From Pyrrhosoma nymphula (taxonomy: Eukaryota; Arthropoda; Insecta; Odonata; Coenagrionidae), in NCBI GenBank assembly GCA_963573305.1, contig OY754333.1:20085013-20149012 (forward strand): a stretch of DNA of 64,000 nt, read 5' to 3'. This document shows positions 12,666 to 24,522 of the stretch, piece by piece. The position numbers were made by a program, and so were the translations under genes. Below the pieces are notes generated by a model. The model worked only from the letters and a program-made list of their open reading frames with translations, did not search any database and was not told the origin of the DNA. Numbering within the stretch: the first letter of the stretch is position 1; each line of letters starts with the position of its first letter.

Positions 12666-12779
12666 GGTTATTCTGATGATGAAGATGAATAGTATACTTA
12701 TCATGATTTCACCAGAGAAAACACAGTCCAATCAAAGGGAAAACAGCTAAGCAAAATATCTGACACAATCTATGAAGAA

Positions 12780-12925
12780 GGAAGATCATGATGACTTACT
12801 CACTCATCAATGCCCAGGTTGAACTACTTGAGCCAAAAGTTTAGTGCTTAGCTTAACTTAGCTAAAAATGTGAGGATAAATTATTATCAGAGTGAGGGAA
12901 ATCACACACTCGGCAATCAGGCATG
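12780..12925 (+). repeat. Segment duplicated from/with 7220-7365
   Basis: The string GATGACTTACTCACTCAT and the following ~140 bp (TTGAACTACT..GAGCC, TTTAGTGCTTAGC, GTGAGGATAAATT, AGTGAGGGAAAT) recur here in the same order as at 7220-7365. Both copies sit just 3' of a LINE tail of the same family. This copy has about 120 extra bases between LINE end and repeat. Confidence 0.75.
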
Positions 12926-14588
12926 AGACATTAAATACAGGTGATTTCAACCTTTAGTAGCACAAGAGACCATGTATGAAGCAATTGATAAAATAATGAG
13001 ACTGACACAAGAGAGGAATGCACGGATAGGGTATGGTGGAAAAAAGTGGCAAAATAAAGCCAGTTTTATGAGGCTTGAATAAAATGTCTCAATCAATAAA
13101 AGACTTCAAGGGTTACATAAGGAGGATTTTCCCACCTATTAAACCCTGGTTCATCTTTGAGGAAGTGACCAACAACTGAGGTATTTTGCACCATTGATGA
13201 TAGCTGGGTGCATTGGTAAGGAAAGGATTATTTGGGAAATGGAGAAAGGGTGGAAATAAACTGGCATTGGCATTACTCTACTCTTAATAAGTCACCATGA
13301 CCATTTAATATGCCATTCTTAGACAGAGAACTATGCCAGGGTGTCCAGTGAATCTTAATTTCTTTTTTCGCTGAGTTTTCTAGGTTTTCCAGGATAATGT
13401 TTGCATTTTCCAAGGTCTTGTTTCACTTCGTTTCTAACATATTTTTAATTAATATCTAAGAAAATCAGCATATTTTGCGAATATGAAAAATACGAGAAAT
13501 GTCAGTACCTACTCTGACTTAAATAATAGAGTATACAATGAATGTGGAGCATTATGGGTTTTATTTTAACCAACAAATAAACAAAAATGATTAACTGACA
13601 ACAAAATTTAAGTCAGGTGCAATTTGAATACAATAAACTGGATTCAGGATAGTTTGATAGAGACACAAATAAAAGAAACTGGTGTGATTTTTTCAATGAG
13701 TGCATTTCCGATTCAACTTCAGCAACAAATTTCTCAGCTTTTCAAGAAATTACCTTTTTTGGTTCGCAGCTCTTGAACTCTATGCAGTACCTCTTTCTTA
13801 TTATTTTTCCCTCGAGTCCATGGTACCTTTCCTCTTCTCCACTAAGGCTTCACTGTACTTTGCATGAGCATTTTGAGCAGAAACTGTGAATTAATTGCTT
13901 TGCGATAGGTACGGATCTAACACCCGAAAGAATTCAATTAGAACATAATTGTATTTGTTGAACAATACATGAATTATAATTAGCTTGGGTTGCCCCTGTA
14001 CAGTGGCCCGTCGACTTTGAACCCAAGGGCCGTGATTTCAACACGCAGTGACCGCAAAATTTATTTCTGCTCCTTCAAAAACATTTCTGCAAACATTAAA
14101 ACGAGGAGGGTTGAGATTATTGGGAGAGGATTATCAATTATATAACAGTGCCCAATTATCCATTTAGGATGCAGGCCAAATGGTTTTTTTATAATTGCAG
14201 GAAATGCCACTGCATATGCACAGATGTTTACATTTCTTGTATACTTGGCAACACCAAGAATTCCATTCGTACAGCTCTTCGAACGGAATCAAGATTTCTG
14301 TGCAGCATTCTGTTTCTGCTGACGGAGATATACAATCAAATTTCTGCATCAATTCTGATTCCATTCATAGCGGCTATTTTACATAGGAATTATTCTGTGT
14401 GGAATTTGCCTTGTTATGCAATCGGCCCCCTGGACTGCACGAAAGGAGGGGTGACGAAGCATAAACTGCAAGTGTATCAGTTACAGGCCCAGGAACGCCT
14501 TGCGAGGAGAATAGCAGTGAACAGTAAAATGAGATTTGTAGCAAAATTGCAACAAGTGACCGTGCAATCGTCCCGGTGGGCCCACAAA

Positions 14589-17500
14589 ATGGCGGACGGA
14601 GAGATCGAGAGAAAGGACTATGTCGAAAAGTTACAAGGAGACAATTATTATGCATGGACTAGAGTTGTAAAAGCAGAACTCATCGAGAAAAATTGTTGGC
14701 AGGCTATAGACCCAGGATTTGGTGAGCCGGACGCAACATTGGACCGGGATGAGCAGCGTATCAATCGACGTGCTCTGAGCTACCTCATCAAACATGTAGC
14801 CAAAGAGTATGTGGAAGATATTGGAGAGTGTGTGACGGCGAAACAGGCCTGGGAAGTCCTTCAAAGCATTCCCACGACCTTTACGCTGATGAACTGTCTA
14901 GAAATGAAGAGACGTCTGATGAAAATCGTGAAGACTCCGGACAAGACAATGCACCAATACATGGCCGAGATCCAGAGCCTCAATAGAGTGGTCAAGAGTG
15001 CTAATTACGGACTAGAGCTGACAGACAAACAGTTGGCGGGGCAGTTCTTGGTCGGCCTGAGAGACGACAAGTATAAAGTGACAATTGCTGTTATCGGTGC
15101 TGATCGCGAGTTGACGTCGCAGAAAGTGAAAGCCATTCTTCTCCAGGAAGACGAGATCGGCCAGGATGGACATGAGCGGGTCCAGGGCGCGATGGTGTCC
15201 AAGTTGGAGTCCTCGGGGTCCAGGGGAGGCAGCGCCTCCAGTTCCAGCTTCAAACCCAGCGGCTCCAGTGGAGGGAACCCATGGAGAAAGGGAGGACAGT
15301 CTCAGGGACCACGGCAGAGTGGGGCAAACCACCAAGAAGAGAGATAGTGTTTCAAGTGCAACAAGTGGGGGCACATTGCAAAAGATTGCCCTGAGAAAAG
15401 GGAAATTAAGTGCTATAATTGTGGGGGTCAGGGGCACTTCGCTCGTGATTGTGCTAGCCCGAAAAGGGAACATCAGGATTCCAATAATGGAGGGAGTTCT
15501 GGGGGACACACTAAGGACAGATTAGTGGTTTCCGCGGTAAGTGCAACGAATTTGGCAGCTTTGCACATTGGTGATAATGAGTGGTTGCTCGATAGCGCAT
15601 CGACAGACTATATTTGTAAGAACGAGGCAATGTTTGAATCTTTGAGTCCTGCTAATGGTTTTGTAGCTATGGGGAAGGGGCGAGTTCCTGTAAAGGGAGT
15701 AAGAGTTGTCTCGTTAGAGCTGAGCAAAGAATGTGGTGGGTGTATTTTAAAGCTGAACGATGTATTATTTGTGCCTGAATTTGACTATAACCTAATTTCA
15801 TGCTCCAAATTGGCTTCCAAAGGGATTGAATGTACCACCAAAGCTGAAGGCTACTGTGCTGGTAGCATTAAAGGGAACGTAATTTTTAAAGGGCTCTTGA
15901 GAGATGGCCTCTATGTTCTCAAAATTGAAGGGCAACAGTCAGTTGTGTCGAATGTGTCAGTGCAATTTTCTAGTGATAGTGGGGAAATGCGCAATGCAGT
16001 AGCCCTTAGAAGTGCAGTGGATTGGCATTCTCGCCTAGGCCATTGGCACGAAGAGGGGATAAAACAGATACCAGTGATAGAAGTACAGAAAAGTAATGAA
16101 AAGTGTGATGTGTGTATCAAAGGGAAAGCAACCAAGAAAGGCTTCCCTGATCAGAGTCAAAGAAAGACTACTCAACCTCTAGAATTAATCCATAGTGATG
16201 TTTTGGGTAAATGTGTGAGATCTATGGGGGGATCTGAATATATAGTAACTTTTGTGGATGATTTTTCAAGGTATCTGACAGTGTATTTTTTGAAACATAA
16301 GTCTGAAGTTTTCAAATGTTTTCAGAATTTCAAGGCTGAGGTAGAAAATAATAAGAGTAACAGAAAGATCATGGCCCTTCAAACTGATGGAGGTGGTGAG
16401 TACATAAGTGTAGAATTTAGTGAGTATTTGGCACTAAATGGAATCAAACATAGAAAGACAGTGAAAGAGTCACCTGAGCAAAATGGTATTGCGGAAAGGG
16501 TTAACAGAACCCTCGCCAATGGAGTCAGATGCATGTTATTGCAATCAGGGTTACCTTTGACTTTCTGGGCAGAGGCCCTAAATTATATGGTGATTGTAAA
16601 AAATTTGGTCCCTTCCAGATCTATTGAACATCGAATTCCTTTAGGTTTGTGGGAAGGAAGGCAAGTGAATGTCAAGGATTACGAAATGCTTAGGCCATTT
16701 GGGTGTGAAGGAGCCATGTATGAAAAGCAAGGAAGTAAGTTTAATCCTCGAGCTACTAGTTGTATATTTGTAGGATTTGAAAAAGGGGTAAAGGGGTTCA
16801 AGGTATGGGTACCATCCAAGCATAAGTTTATTACTGTGCACAATGTTCAATTCAATGAGAAGAGTTTTCCCTATAAAGATAAGAAAGGGTGCACAAGAGA
16901 GGTGCCATTTATTGATAATCTTTACCTGGTTGAGGGGGAGCAAGATTTCACTGAAATAGAGTCAGAATCTTCAGACGATTCTCATGAACCAGAAAATAAT
17001 TTTGAGCCATTGCATGTGGAAGTAGAGGAAAATGTGCAAGTTAATGAGGTGGAGCAGGGAGAGCAAGTATTGAGAAGATCTCAGAGGGTACCTAAATCAA
17101 AGACTTGTACGTGCTGTGCATTAGCTATGTTTATTACTGAATGCGATTGCTTACATCTCTTGGAACCAAAGACAGCTCAGGAAGCAATGGCCAGTGGGAA
17201 CTCAGATAAATGGTTATATGCTATGAATGAGGAAATGCAGCAGCTTATTTCAAAGAAAGTATTTACGTATGTTGACAGACCTAAAAATGAGATGGTGTTA
17301 TCTACTAAGTGGGCATTCAAAGTAAAAACTAATTAAGAAGGTGAACCAGAGAGGTTTCGCGCTAGGTTAGTGGCAAGAGGGTTTTCTCAAATCCAAAGTG
17401 TTAACTTTGATAAAACCTATGCTCCAGTGGTGAAGAGAAAAACAGTTAGATTGTTGTGGGCTATTACCGTTATTAAGGATTGGGAAGTTGAACATATTGA

Positions 17501-18686
17501 TGTGCTAACAGCCTATTTGAATAGTAGTCTTGAAGAGACAGTGTATGTAGAACAGCCAGAGTGTATTGCAGTGGATGGGGAAAAGAAAGTATGGAAATTA
17601 AATAAAAGCTTGTATGGGCTCAAACAAAGCGCTAGAGAATGGTATAAAATGATTGACAGAATTTTGACAGAGTTGCAATTGATAAAGCTCAATAAAGACA
17701 GGTGTGTGTATGTTAATCTAGAAAGTGATTTAGTTGTAACTCTATATGTTGATGACATTGGAGTGTGGGGCAATAAATTCAAGGTTTCAAAGTTTAAAGT
17801 TGAGTTGAGCACAAAATTAGAAGTGAGAGACCTGGGTAAAATGTCTAATTTCTTGGGTATGCATGTTAGGAAAGAAAATGATGTAATGTATGTTGATCAA
17901 ACGAAATACATCCATGAAATTGTCACTATGTTCAAATTTGAGAATGTGAATCCTTGGTCAGCTCCATTGCCTATGACAAATGATGATGGAACGGAGTCAG
18001 CAAATGATCCAGTGGATCAGGGAAGGTATCTCAATGCTGTTGGTAAACTCATGTATTTAGCAGTATGTACGAGACCAGACATAAGTTATGCCATGAGTGT
18101 AGTTAGCCAGCATAACAGTGATCCTAGAAGGAAAAATTGGGTAGATGTTAACCATATTGTTAAATATATCAAGGGAACAAAGGATTTAAAACTCTGTTAT
18201 CAGAAAGGTGATCCAGTAATTGAGGTATTTTGTGATGCTGATTACAACGGTACTAAGGGAGAAAGACTGTCCAGATCTGCTTATTTGATAAAAGTTGCCA
18301 AAGCACCAGTGTCATGGCACACTAAGAAACAGTCACTTACCGCCTTATCCACAGCAGAGGCGGAGTATTATGCAATGTGTGAAACCGTTAAGGAGGTGTT
18401 GTGGCTGAGAATGATTTTGAGGGAGTTAAGACAGAGTGAATTAGTGAAAGATCCCACAGTAATTTACTGTGATAATCAGAGTGCTATTAAAATGTGTGAA
18501 AATGGGTTAGATTCAGAAAATTCCAAGCACATAGAAATAAAATATTGCTTTGTCCAACAACATATTCAGAGGGGAGAAGTGATTTTTAAATATGTCAAGT
18601 CAGCAAACAATGTGGCAGATCTGTTTACCAAAAGACTTCCAGGAGCAAAGATAGAGGACTTTGTGAAAATGTTGGGTTTAAAATAA
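14589..18686 (+). pseudogene. Copia gag-pol, one continuous frame with two nonsense codons
   Basis: From the ATG at 14,589 a single frame runs to TAA at 18,684-18,686 (1,365 codons), broken only by TAG at 15,345-15,347 and TAA at 17,334-17,336. Residues 1-252 are Gag (MHQYMAEIQSLN region). Two CCHC knuckles follow directly after the first stop (CFKCNKWGHIAKDC at about 254 and CYNCGGQGHFARDC at about 275). Protease has DSAST at about 335. Pre-integrase has the HSRLGH...CDVC zinc site. Integrase has Asp537, Asp600 (QTDGGGEY) and Glu636 (GIAERVNR), a DD35E spacing. After the second stop comes RT with DVLTAYLN and YVDD at about 1053-1056, then RNase H with FCDADYNG, LSTAEAEYYA and CDNQSAI. All core catalytic residues remain. 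The two stops would prevent a full polyprotein unless read through. Confidence 0.92.
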
Positions 18687-18911
18687 TTGAAGTAATTAAA
18701 CTGCCATTGTATTTGATGTTAAGCGTTTAATTCTTTGTTTGTTTGTAAATTGTTCAGAGTTTGATATGATGAGGATTTAAGTGTATTCATTTAGAGTCAA
18801 TGTGAAAGTTCATATGTAGTTCCTTTAGTTTAGTTTTCGTTTTATATATTTTATACATTTGTTTAAAGTAATGAAAATTTGTGGCTTTAGATATTACATT
18901 TTAAGGGGGAG

Positions 18912-19071
18912 TGTTGGAACTAAAATGTAAGTGTGAAGACGCCCGTCAGGTGGCAGGCGTGTGCTATGCATGACGCAGTATGTGTGTAAGAGGTAATGGT
19001 CGTGAGGACGTGTACTGAGATAGCTGAAAGTGAATAAATGTCTGTAAAGCCCACCGTTGGACTTTTCTTCA
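18912..19071 (+). repeat. Copia 3' LTR
   Basis: It starts TGTTGGAAC immediately after the polypurine tract, holds AATAAA at 19,033-19,038, and most plausibly ends in TCTTCA at about 19,071, giving TG...CA ends and a length near 160 bp. The 3' boundary is inferred, because there is no second LTR to compare. Confidence 0.7.
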
Positions 19072-19594
19072 ATGAATAACCCTTCTAAAAGATTTTCAGC
19101 CCTACTGATAATATCCTATATTAAAACAAGCATTCATCAACATCCTTAATCTCATTCTGGGAACATGCATCACTTCCTAATGACACTAGAATGGAGTACC
19201 CTAGTCCAGAACAATTATAAAGAATGAACATTCAAGCCTTTCACAGAAATGTTGGGCCATAAAACTTGGAGAGGGGCTAGAAGAGAGAAATAATCGTCAA
19301 ACATACAAGGGTGTTTTCCCAGCAGTCACCTTAGTAAATGTACAAATATGAAGCTGTGGTCCCAGGTGTGACTACATGGAACTGATTTATGCCAAAAATG
19401 AAGCACTTAAACTAGGTGATTTCACAAGGCTGTCATGGTGTTGGAATCTCCGTTTAAGCGTCTTGTTCTAGATAAGTTCCCTTCAGCTGACGTTAAATGG
19501 CCTTTTTTTACACATTACCTACGTAGTGCCAACCCCATAAGGAAGTGCAAAGGAAGTATGCATGTTAATGCTTAGATTAATAAACAGTACTTAC
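19072..19594. other. Intronic sequence without recognised features
   Basis: This lies between the Copia LTR and the donor of the first coding BEN exon. Nothing else was recognised. Confidence 0.4.
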
Positions 19595-20266
19595 AGGTTC
19601 TGTATGAGGAACAAATTCCATGAACATGCTATGCCCCTTCATGTCAACATCCTGGGGGCCATCTGGCACCTCTTCATCTGCATTGTTGTACACTGCAAGA
19701 GAGCGACTCTGTTCCGAATCCTCTGCCACCAGCGAGTGAGACTGTATAACCGATTCGTGGTTTTGGTTGACAAGGTAGTGCTGCCCTGGTATGGGCTGCT
19801 GCTGGGGCATGGTGTAGTTCATCGAAGAAGTGGATGGTTCGTAAGTTGACTGCACTGGTGCTGCCATGCCAAACAATCTCTTTTGAAGCTCTACATTGAG
19901 GCTGGAGACATCTTTGTACCTCTCCTTGGCATTCAGGTACTTCCGTCTGTAGTGCTTGGCCATCCTCCTCAACCTCTTGTTTTCCTCTCTTAGTTTAGAA
20001 ACTTCTCCATCGGTGTCACTACTGCTGCTTGTGTAATCGAGGGATGAGTCGGTCATCAGGTCAAGATGCCTCCTCTTTGATCGGAATGAACCATGTTCAA
20101 TGTCTTTCTTTCCATTGCCATTAACATTATTGCTATTGCGAAGGCTAAACTTTTGGTATATACAGGACATTTGGTTGGAGTCCATGTCCCTTATGTCCAT
20201 ATACACTTATCAGCACTAATATACAAGCATTTCATGGACTTTATTCACTGATTCTTTTTTGTCATC
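19595..20266 (-). CDS. BEN-domain protein, first coding exon (coding 20200 to 19595) with 5' UTR
   Basis: First coding exon of a minus-strand gene for a probable nuclear DNA-binding protein. A TAA lies in frame two codons upstream, so the first possible start is the ATG at 20200; a second ATG five codons later (20185) has the better Kozak context (G at -3 and +4). The exon gives residues 1-202: a basic patch with RSKRRHLDL near residues 40-48, an acidic/serine stretch (SSSSDTDGE), then a charged heptad-rich segment at about 65-110 (KLREENKRLRRM..., ending ELQKRLF) that should form a coiled coil, then a Q/P/S-rich linker. It ends in GAACCT|GTAAGT, a consensus donor in phase 0. Upstream, TTTCAG|GATGAC at 20267 is a good acceptor, so at least one non-coding exon lies further upstream and was not found. 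What is seen is the frame and the splice sites; function comes from the BEN domain in the later exons. Confidence 0.85.
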
Positions 20267-20340
20267 CTGAAATCAATAATAAAAAACTGTATTAGAGACA
20301 TGATAGACAATAAAAAGTCTTGCCAGGAGATCACTCCCAT

Positions 20341-20628
20341 CAGTGCCGTCCCTAGGGTAGTGCAACAGGTGCCGTTGCACTGGGCCCCGCATCTATGAGG
20401 GCCACAGATGGGCTTGCATTTTCCATACAGTGCGGGGAAACACCCTTATTTCCCGAAAATGCAGACTACTAAGTGCATATATATAAATTTCTTGAAATCA
20501 TTAGCCATTTTGTAGGTTGATTTCCTTCTTTCCATAAAATATGCTACAGTATCAAAAAGGGAATGCAAAGTTAGGGGGGCTCCGACTTTCGTTTGCACAG
20601 GGCCTCTCAATCCCTTGGAACAATGCTG
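20341..20628. mobile_element. Short non-autonomous hAT (MITE)
   Basis: A perfect 8-bp duplication ACTCCCAT flanks it (20,333-20,340 and 20,629-20,636). The ends are CAGTGCCGTCCCTAGGG and the complement of CAGCATTGTTCCAAGGG, imperfect inverted repeats opening with CAG. Subterminal GGGCC/GGCCC blocks are present. It has no coding capacity. It lies just upstream, in gene sense, of the first coding BEN exon. Confidence 0.88.
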
Positions 20629-21069
20629 ACTCCCATGATATTTTTTATCTCGTGTAAAATTAGAGCTTGAACTGATAAATCATGTATGTATATGTATTAG
20701 AATCAGGGCAACTGTTGGTAAAAAGCTTCCAGGGTAATTTATAGAAGTTCCAGAGTTCCAAATGCAACATCCATGAATAAATGGTCTAGCAATATGGAAA
20801 AATGATGGGGGTAATCAAAAAGTACTACATCATCTGAACCAAAAATACCCAATTACATCACTAACTCTAAAATATGAACATTCAAATAAATATGTGAGCT
20901 TCTTTCATTGTTTCAATATTCTTGAGTTGCTATCTCCTAGTTTTCAATTAAAAATCTTATTTCATTATAACAATCAGGGCCACCCCCACGCTGATTAGTG
21001 CCCCTATGCAAATGCTCATTCCATGTCTCCCTCCCTCAACCATGCACATGCGGCATTTAATGGAACATA

Positions 21070-21400
21070 CAGTAGAACTCCAACTATCCCGATCAATTGG
21101 GACAGGACCTCATTCGGATAATCAAATATCCAGATAAATGGATTACTCACGAAAAAGGTAACTTCTTTGTACACTTCTTAACATATTCACTTAGGATTGA
21201 TCTAATAACGCTAAACAAACATACGTGCTGTAACCAATAACCGTCAAACAAAATCAAAGGTATAAAAGATACAATACACGTTTCGAATAGCCTATTGCCG
21301 TGACTTTAAAAGGATGGTTTCGAGGATTTTTTTCCCATTGAAGCGATATGGATAATTGACGATCCACATAGTTGAAGTTCTGATAATTGGAGTTTTATTG
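21070..21400. mobile_element. pogo/Tigger-like MITE
   Basis: It is flanked by TA on each side (21,068-21,069 and 21,401-21,402). The ends are CAGTAGAACTCCAACTATC and the complement of CAATAAAACTCCAATTATC, about 16 of 19 matching, resembling Tigger/pogo termini (CAGTAGAACCTC...). GGATAAT-type repeats occur inside both ends. No transposase frame. Confidence 0.75.
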
Positions 21401-22378
21401 TACTAACTTCAAAAAAGAGCATTACAAAGGAAAATTGTACGGACTAAATACAGAAATGCGTAACAGTAGAAGGTCCTCAATCCAAGATTCAAAATAACAG
21501 AAGCAGCCAAACAACGGAACAATTGTAAAAGATTTATTTTTTCAAATTCATGCCATTCAAATTCCATATTACACAACTTTCTGATGTTGACAATGTAGCA
21601 GAATAAAGCAAGTCCATTGTTCTGAACGTGTTATTCTGACTATTTTCAGAGTAACTTAGTTGGATTTGGTGATTTCACTGCATACAAATGTTTAAAATGC
21701 TTATTAGTTTAAGCAATATGAATATTTTAATATTTGATAAAATATTTTTGGGATAGCAAAAAAGTAATTTCTATCCATATGAATAAACCTCCCTTTTTGC
21801 AAAGTGAATGCATTGGCAGATTTTTGCCACTCTCGTCAGAAGATATATCTAAAAACCTGGAATTATTTTTATTCTGAATGAGGCAAGGGGTTAGACATAC
21901 CACATAAGCAATCTTATGCTGTATAACATTCATGGATGAATATTTAATGCATAGACGTATGCTTTAAATGTAAAAACAAGGTTCTAAAATATAAGGTACA
22001 TGAGAAATCCAAGTTTCAGAAAAATAAAAAGCTGATATTTATTTTTCTGGGATTGATACAAGAAATGTCATATGATCTGGGCATTAAGTTTCATAAGTTT
22101 GACGATACATTTAAAATAAAAGGCAAATTTTTCAGTGACCCCATGCGATGCTAAGTGAGCTAAGAAAGAATTGAGTAACATACCCATTCATTGAGTCTAA
22201 ATGACATAGTGGTTGGATTTAAACATTCAAGGTCATTAGCACTTTGTTCTACGCACTAAAAAATTTTAGGTCACCATATTTCTCATAATGACAGAGACTA
22301 AGCAATCTCACTTAATTTTTGTTTTCGAAGGAAATCATGGCACAAATTTTGATCTTACACCACACATTATTCATTCTA

Positions 22379-22672
22379 ACAAGGAGACATCGCGTGACTT
22401 ATGTTCGGGATCCAAACGAGGCAATTATTTTCTGAAACTATAGAGAGAATGGGGGAAAAGTGTCACAGCTTTCTTCAACATAGGCCCGGGTTTCAGAGAA
22501 AAATGCCATTAAAGAATCTTCCTCCGTGTAAATCATATTTACAATTCATGCATCTCTCAACAGAGGTCTTGGCCCTGCGGGTTGAGGCATTCAGCCAGTT
22601 ATCCTCATATGTTGATTGGGGTTCAGTTCCAGGTTGCGGCATTTTTTTTTCTTTCGAATATTTTACGGAATT
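22379..22672 (+). repeat. ~290-bp repeat with tRNA-like part, arm 1 of an inverted pair
   Basis: It starts ACAAGGAGACATC and ends TTTTACGGAATT. Near 22,575-22,640 it has an eroded tRNA-like B box (GGGGTTCAGTTCC). Its inverted partner is 23,314-23,604. Confidence 0.85.
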
Positions 22673-23313
22673 ACTGTAAATTGCACTCTCCTATACATTT
22701 ACAGCAGTATCAACAAATTTCTTTAATTTTCAGCCTATTGGCTGGATTTTCAATCAACCTCCTTGGGAGACTTTTGAAGCTAATTTCGGGATTCTTGTTC
22801 AGCCGAAAAGAGGCTTCACATGCTGACAGACCTAGTATGTTTAGATTTTGAAAATACAAGGATACTTCCATGAATAGGATGGGCTTTGATTGGTCGTGGG
22901 TCTTTCTCAAGGCCGTATACAATGAACGGATTATTACTTTTGAATTAGTAAGGATGTACTCACAACTTCCCAGGAGCTGCGTTCAAGTAATGACTTCTAT
23001 AACTCTATTACTTGTTCAATAGTGAACATGATATAGATAAAAAAAAGAGATGGTAACTGTTTCCGAGGTTATGTAAAAAATTTTGCTACGACCATTTTGC
23101 GGAGCAACATATTATATTGAAGCGAAGCCTGTATCGTGGGGGAGAGGAAGATATTCCAGCACAAAAAAATATCACGTAATGATTACACTATTTCCTTTCC
23201 CACCTCATGTTTATTTCAATTGAAGGAATTTTACATTTCATTCATTGCGTGGAATTGCATACTTTTGGATGACAAATGTACCATGACATCGGTTCGGTTA
23301 TTGTTCGGATGAC

Positions 23314-23604
23314 AATTCCGTAAAATATTCGAAAGAAAAAAAATGCCACAACCTGGGATCGAACCCCAGCCACCATATGAGCAAAACCGGCTGAGCACCT
23401 CAACCCACTGGGCTACGACCTCTGTTGAGAGATGCGTGAACTGTAAAGGATTTATACGGAGGAAGATTATTTAATAGCGTTTTTCTCTGGATCCCGGGCC
23501 TATGTGGAAGAGAGCCGTCACACTTTTCCCGCATTCTCTCTATAGTTTCAGAAAATAATTGCCTCGTTTGGATCCCGAACATAATTCACGGGATGTCTCC
23601 TTGT
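23314..23604 (-). repeat. ~290-bp repeat, inverted partner with better tRNA-like boxes
   Basis: On the minus strand it contains GTAGCCCAGTGGGTTGAGG (A-box-like) and GGGGTTCGATCCCAGG (B box), so a tRNA-derived SINE is likely, preceded by ~200 bp of unrelated sequence that is also shared with the other copy. About 640 bp of unrecognised sequence separates the pair. Confidence 0.85.
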
Positions 23605-24522
23605 AAGCAGTATTTACATCTATTTCACGAGGTGAGTTTTTTTCAGCACCAACCAATCAGCTCCACTTTGTCCTTTTTCCAATTTCTGCATTCTGTACTT
23701 ATTCCAAATGTTCCTATTGAATGATTCCTTCTACATTGTGATTGTCCAAACCCACAGATACAGAAATATTTTTGTAGTGTAACAAAAATACTGGCAAGAA
23801 TATGTGTGTTTAAAATTTAAAGGACTGGTGTTCATTTAAATATACACTAGAAGGATGAATCCACTGGCTGTACATACATTAAATATATGCTAGATGTGGT
23901 ATTTAAACCCATAGTGTTTCTAAATAGAGCCTAAAATTAAATCTGGCTAGCAGTGCCCACTGCGGGAATTTTAACCCATAGGATTAAGTGTAATTAACAC
24001 AACCTATGATGACCTAAAGATGCTAACCTAATTTTGTTTTTAGCACCCCTTAAATTTCAAGTTTCTTTTCATAGAATGTAAAGAAAAAACTAAAACTCAA
24101 GGCAATGACATGTTCAAAAAAAGGGGAGAAAGTAGGGGAAGTTGGGCATGGAAAGGATAGCAAAAAGGGGATTAGAAGGATACAATGGGTTCATTGGGGC
24201 AAGATTGAGACTAGGCAATCTTCTTCCACCTAACCCATTAGTACAGAATATATGCAGAGGGGCCACATTGATTGCTCCAAATGTTATTTTATGTAATGAC
24301 CATTAAGTGCATTCACCATAGGAAGCTCTTCAGGCTTGAAATCTTCACCATGTGGACAGTGAATTTTGGCAAATAATATGCTTTTCGAATTGATGCAAAA
24401 AGATAAACTGTGGAAATCATTTGATAAGGTCTAACATGAGCATTGATTTACAGGTAAGGAGTTGACTCCAGTTTAAAGCAAATCTCCAGGTAAATTCTGA
24501 CGTAGTAGGAAAAAATGAAGTC

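Larger units (their letters stand above)
14400..19071 (+). mobile_element. Copia-type LTR retrotransposon lacking a detectable 5' LTR
   Basis: The layout is gag, zinc knuckles, protease, integrase, RT and RNase H, with integrase ahead of RT, which defines Copia (Ty1/copia) order. A polypurine tract AAGGGGGAG at 18,903-18,911 precedes a 3' LTR. No copy of the LTR or primer binding site was found upstream of gag, so the 5' boundary (about 14,400-14,588) is approximate and the copy seems 5'-truncated. It lies in the first coding intron of the BEN gene in antisense. The coding region is almost intact, which suggests a fairly recent insertion. Confidence 0.9.

Noticed and set aside
13337..13440. 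Second CAGGGTG-ended element starting at about 13,337
   Set aside because: Only one end-like string (CAGGGTGTCCAGTG) and a few CCAGG/TTTTCC words; no partner end found.
14148..14588. Extension of the Copia gag frame upstream of the ATG at 14,589
   Set aside because: No ATG in good context at its start, and the residues do not resemble Gag. Treated as leader or flank.
22401..22679. Protein gene, because the same MFGIQTRQLF start occurs in two frames
   Set aside because: Both frames are the two arms of one inverted repeat with a tRNA-like segment.
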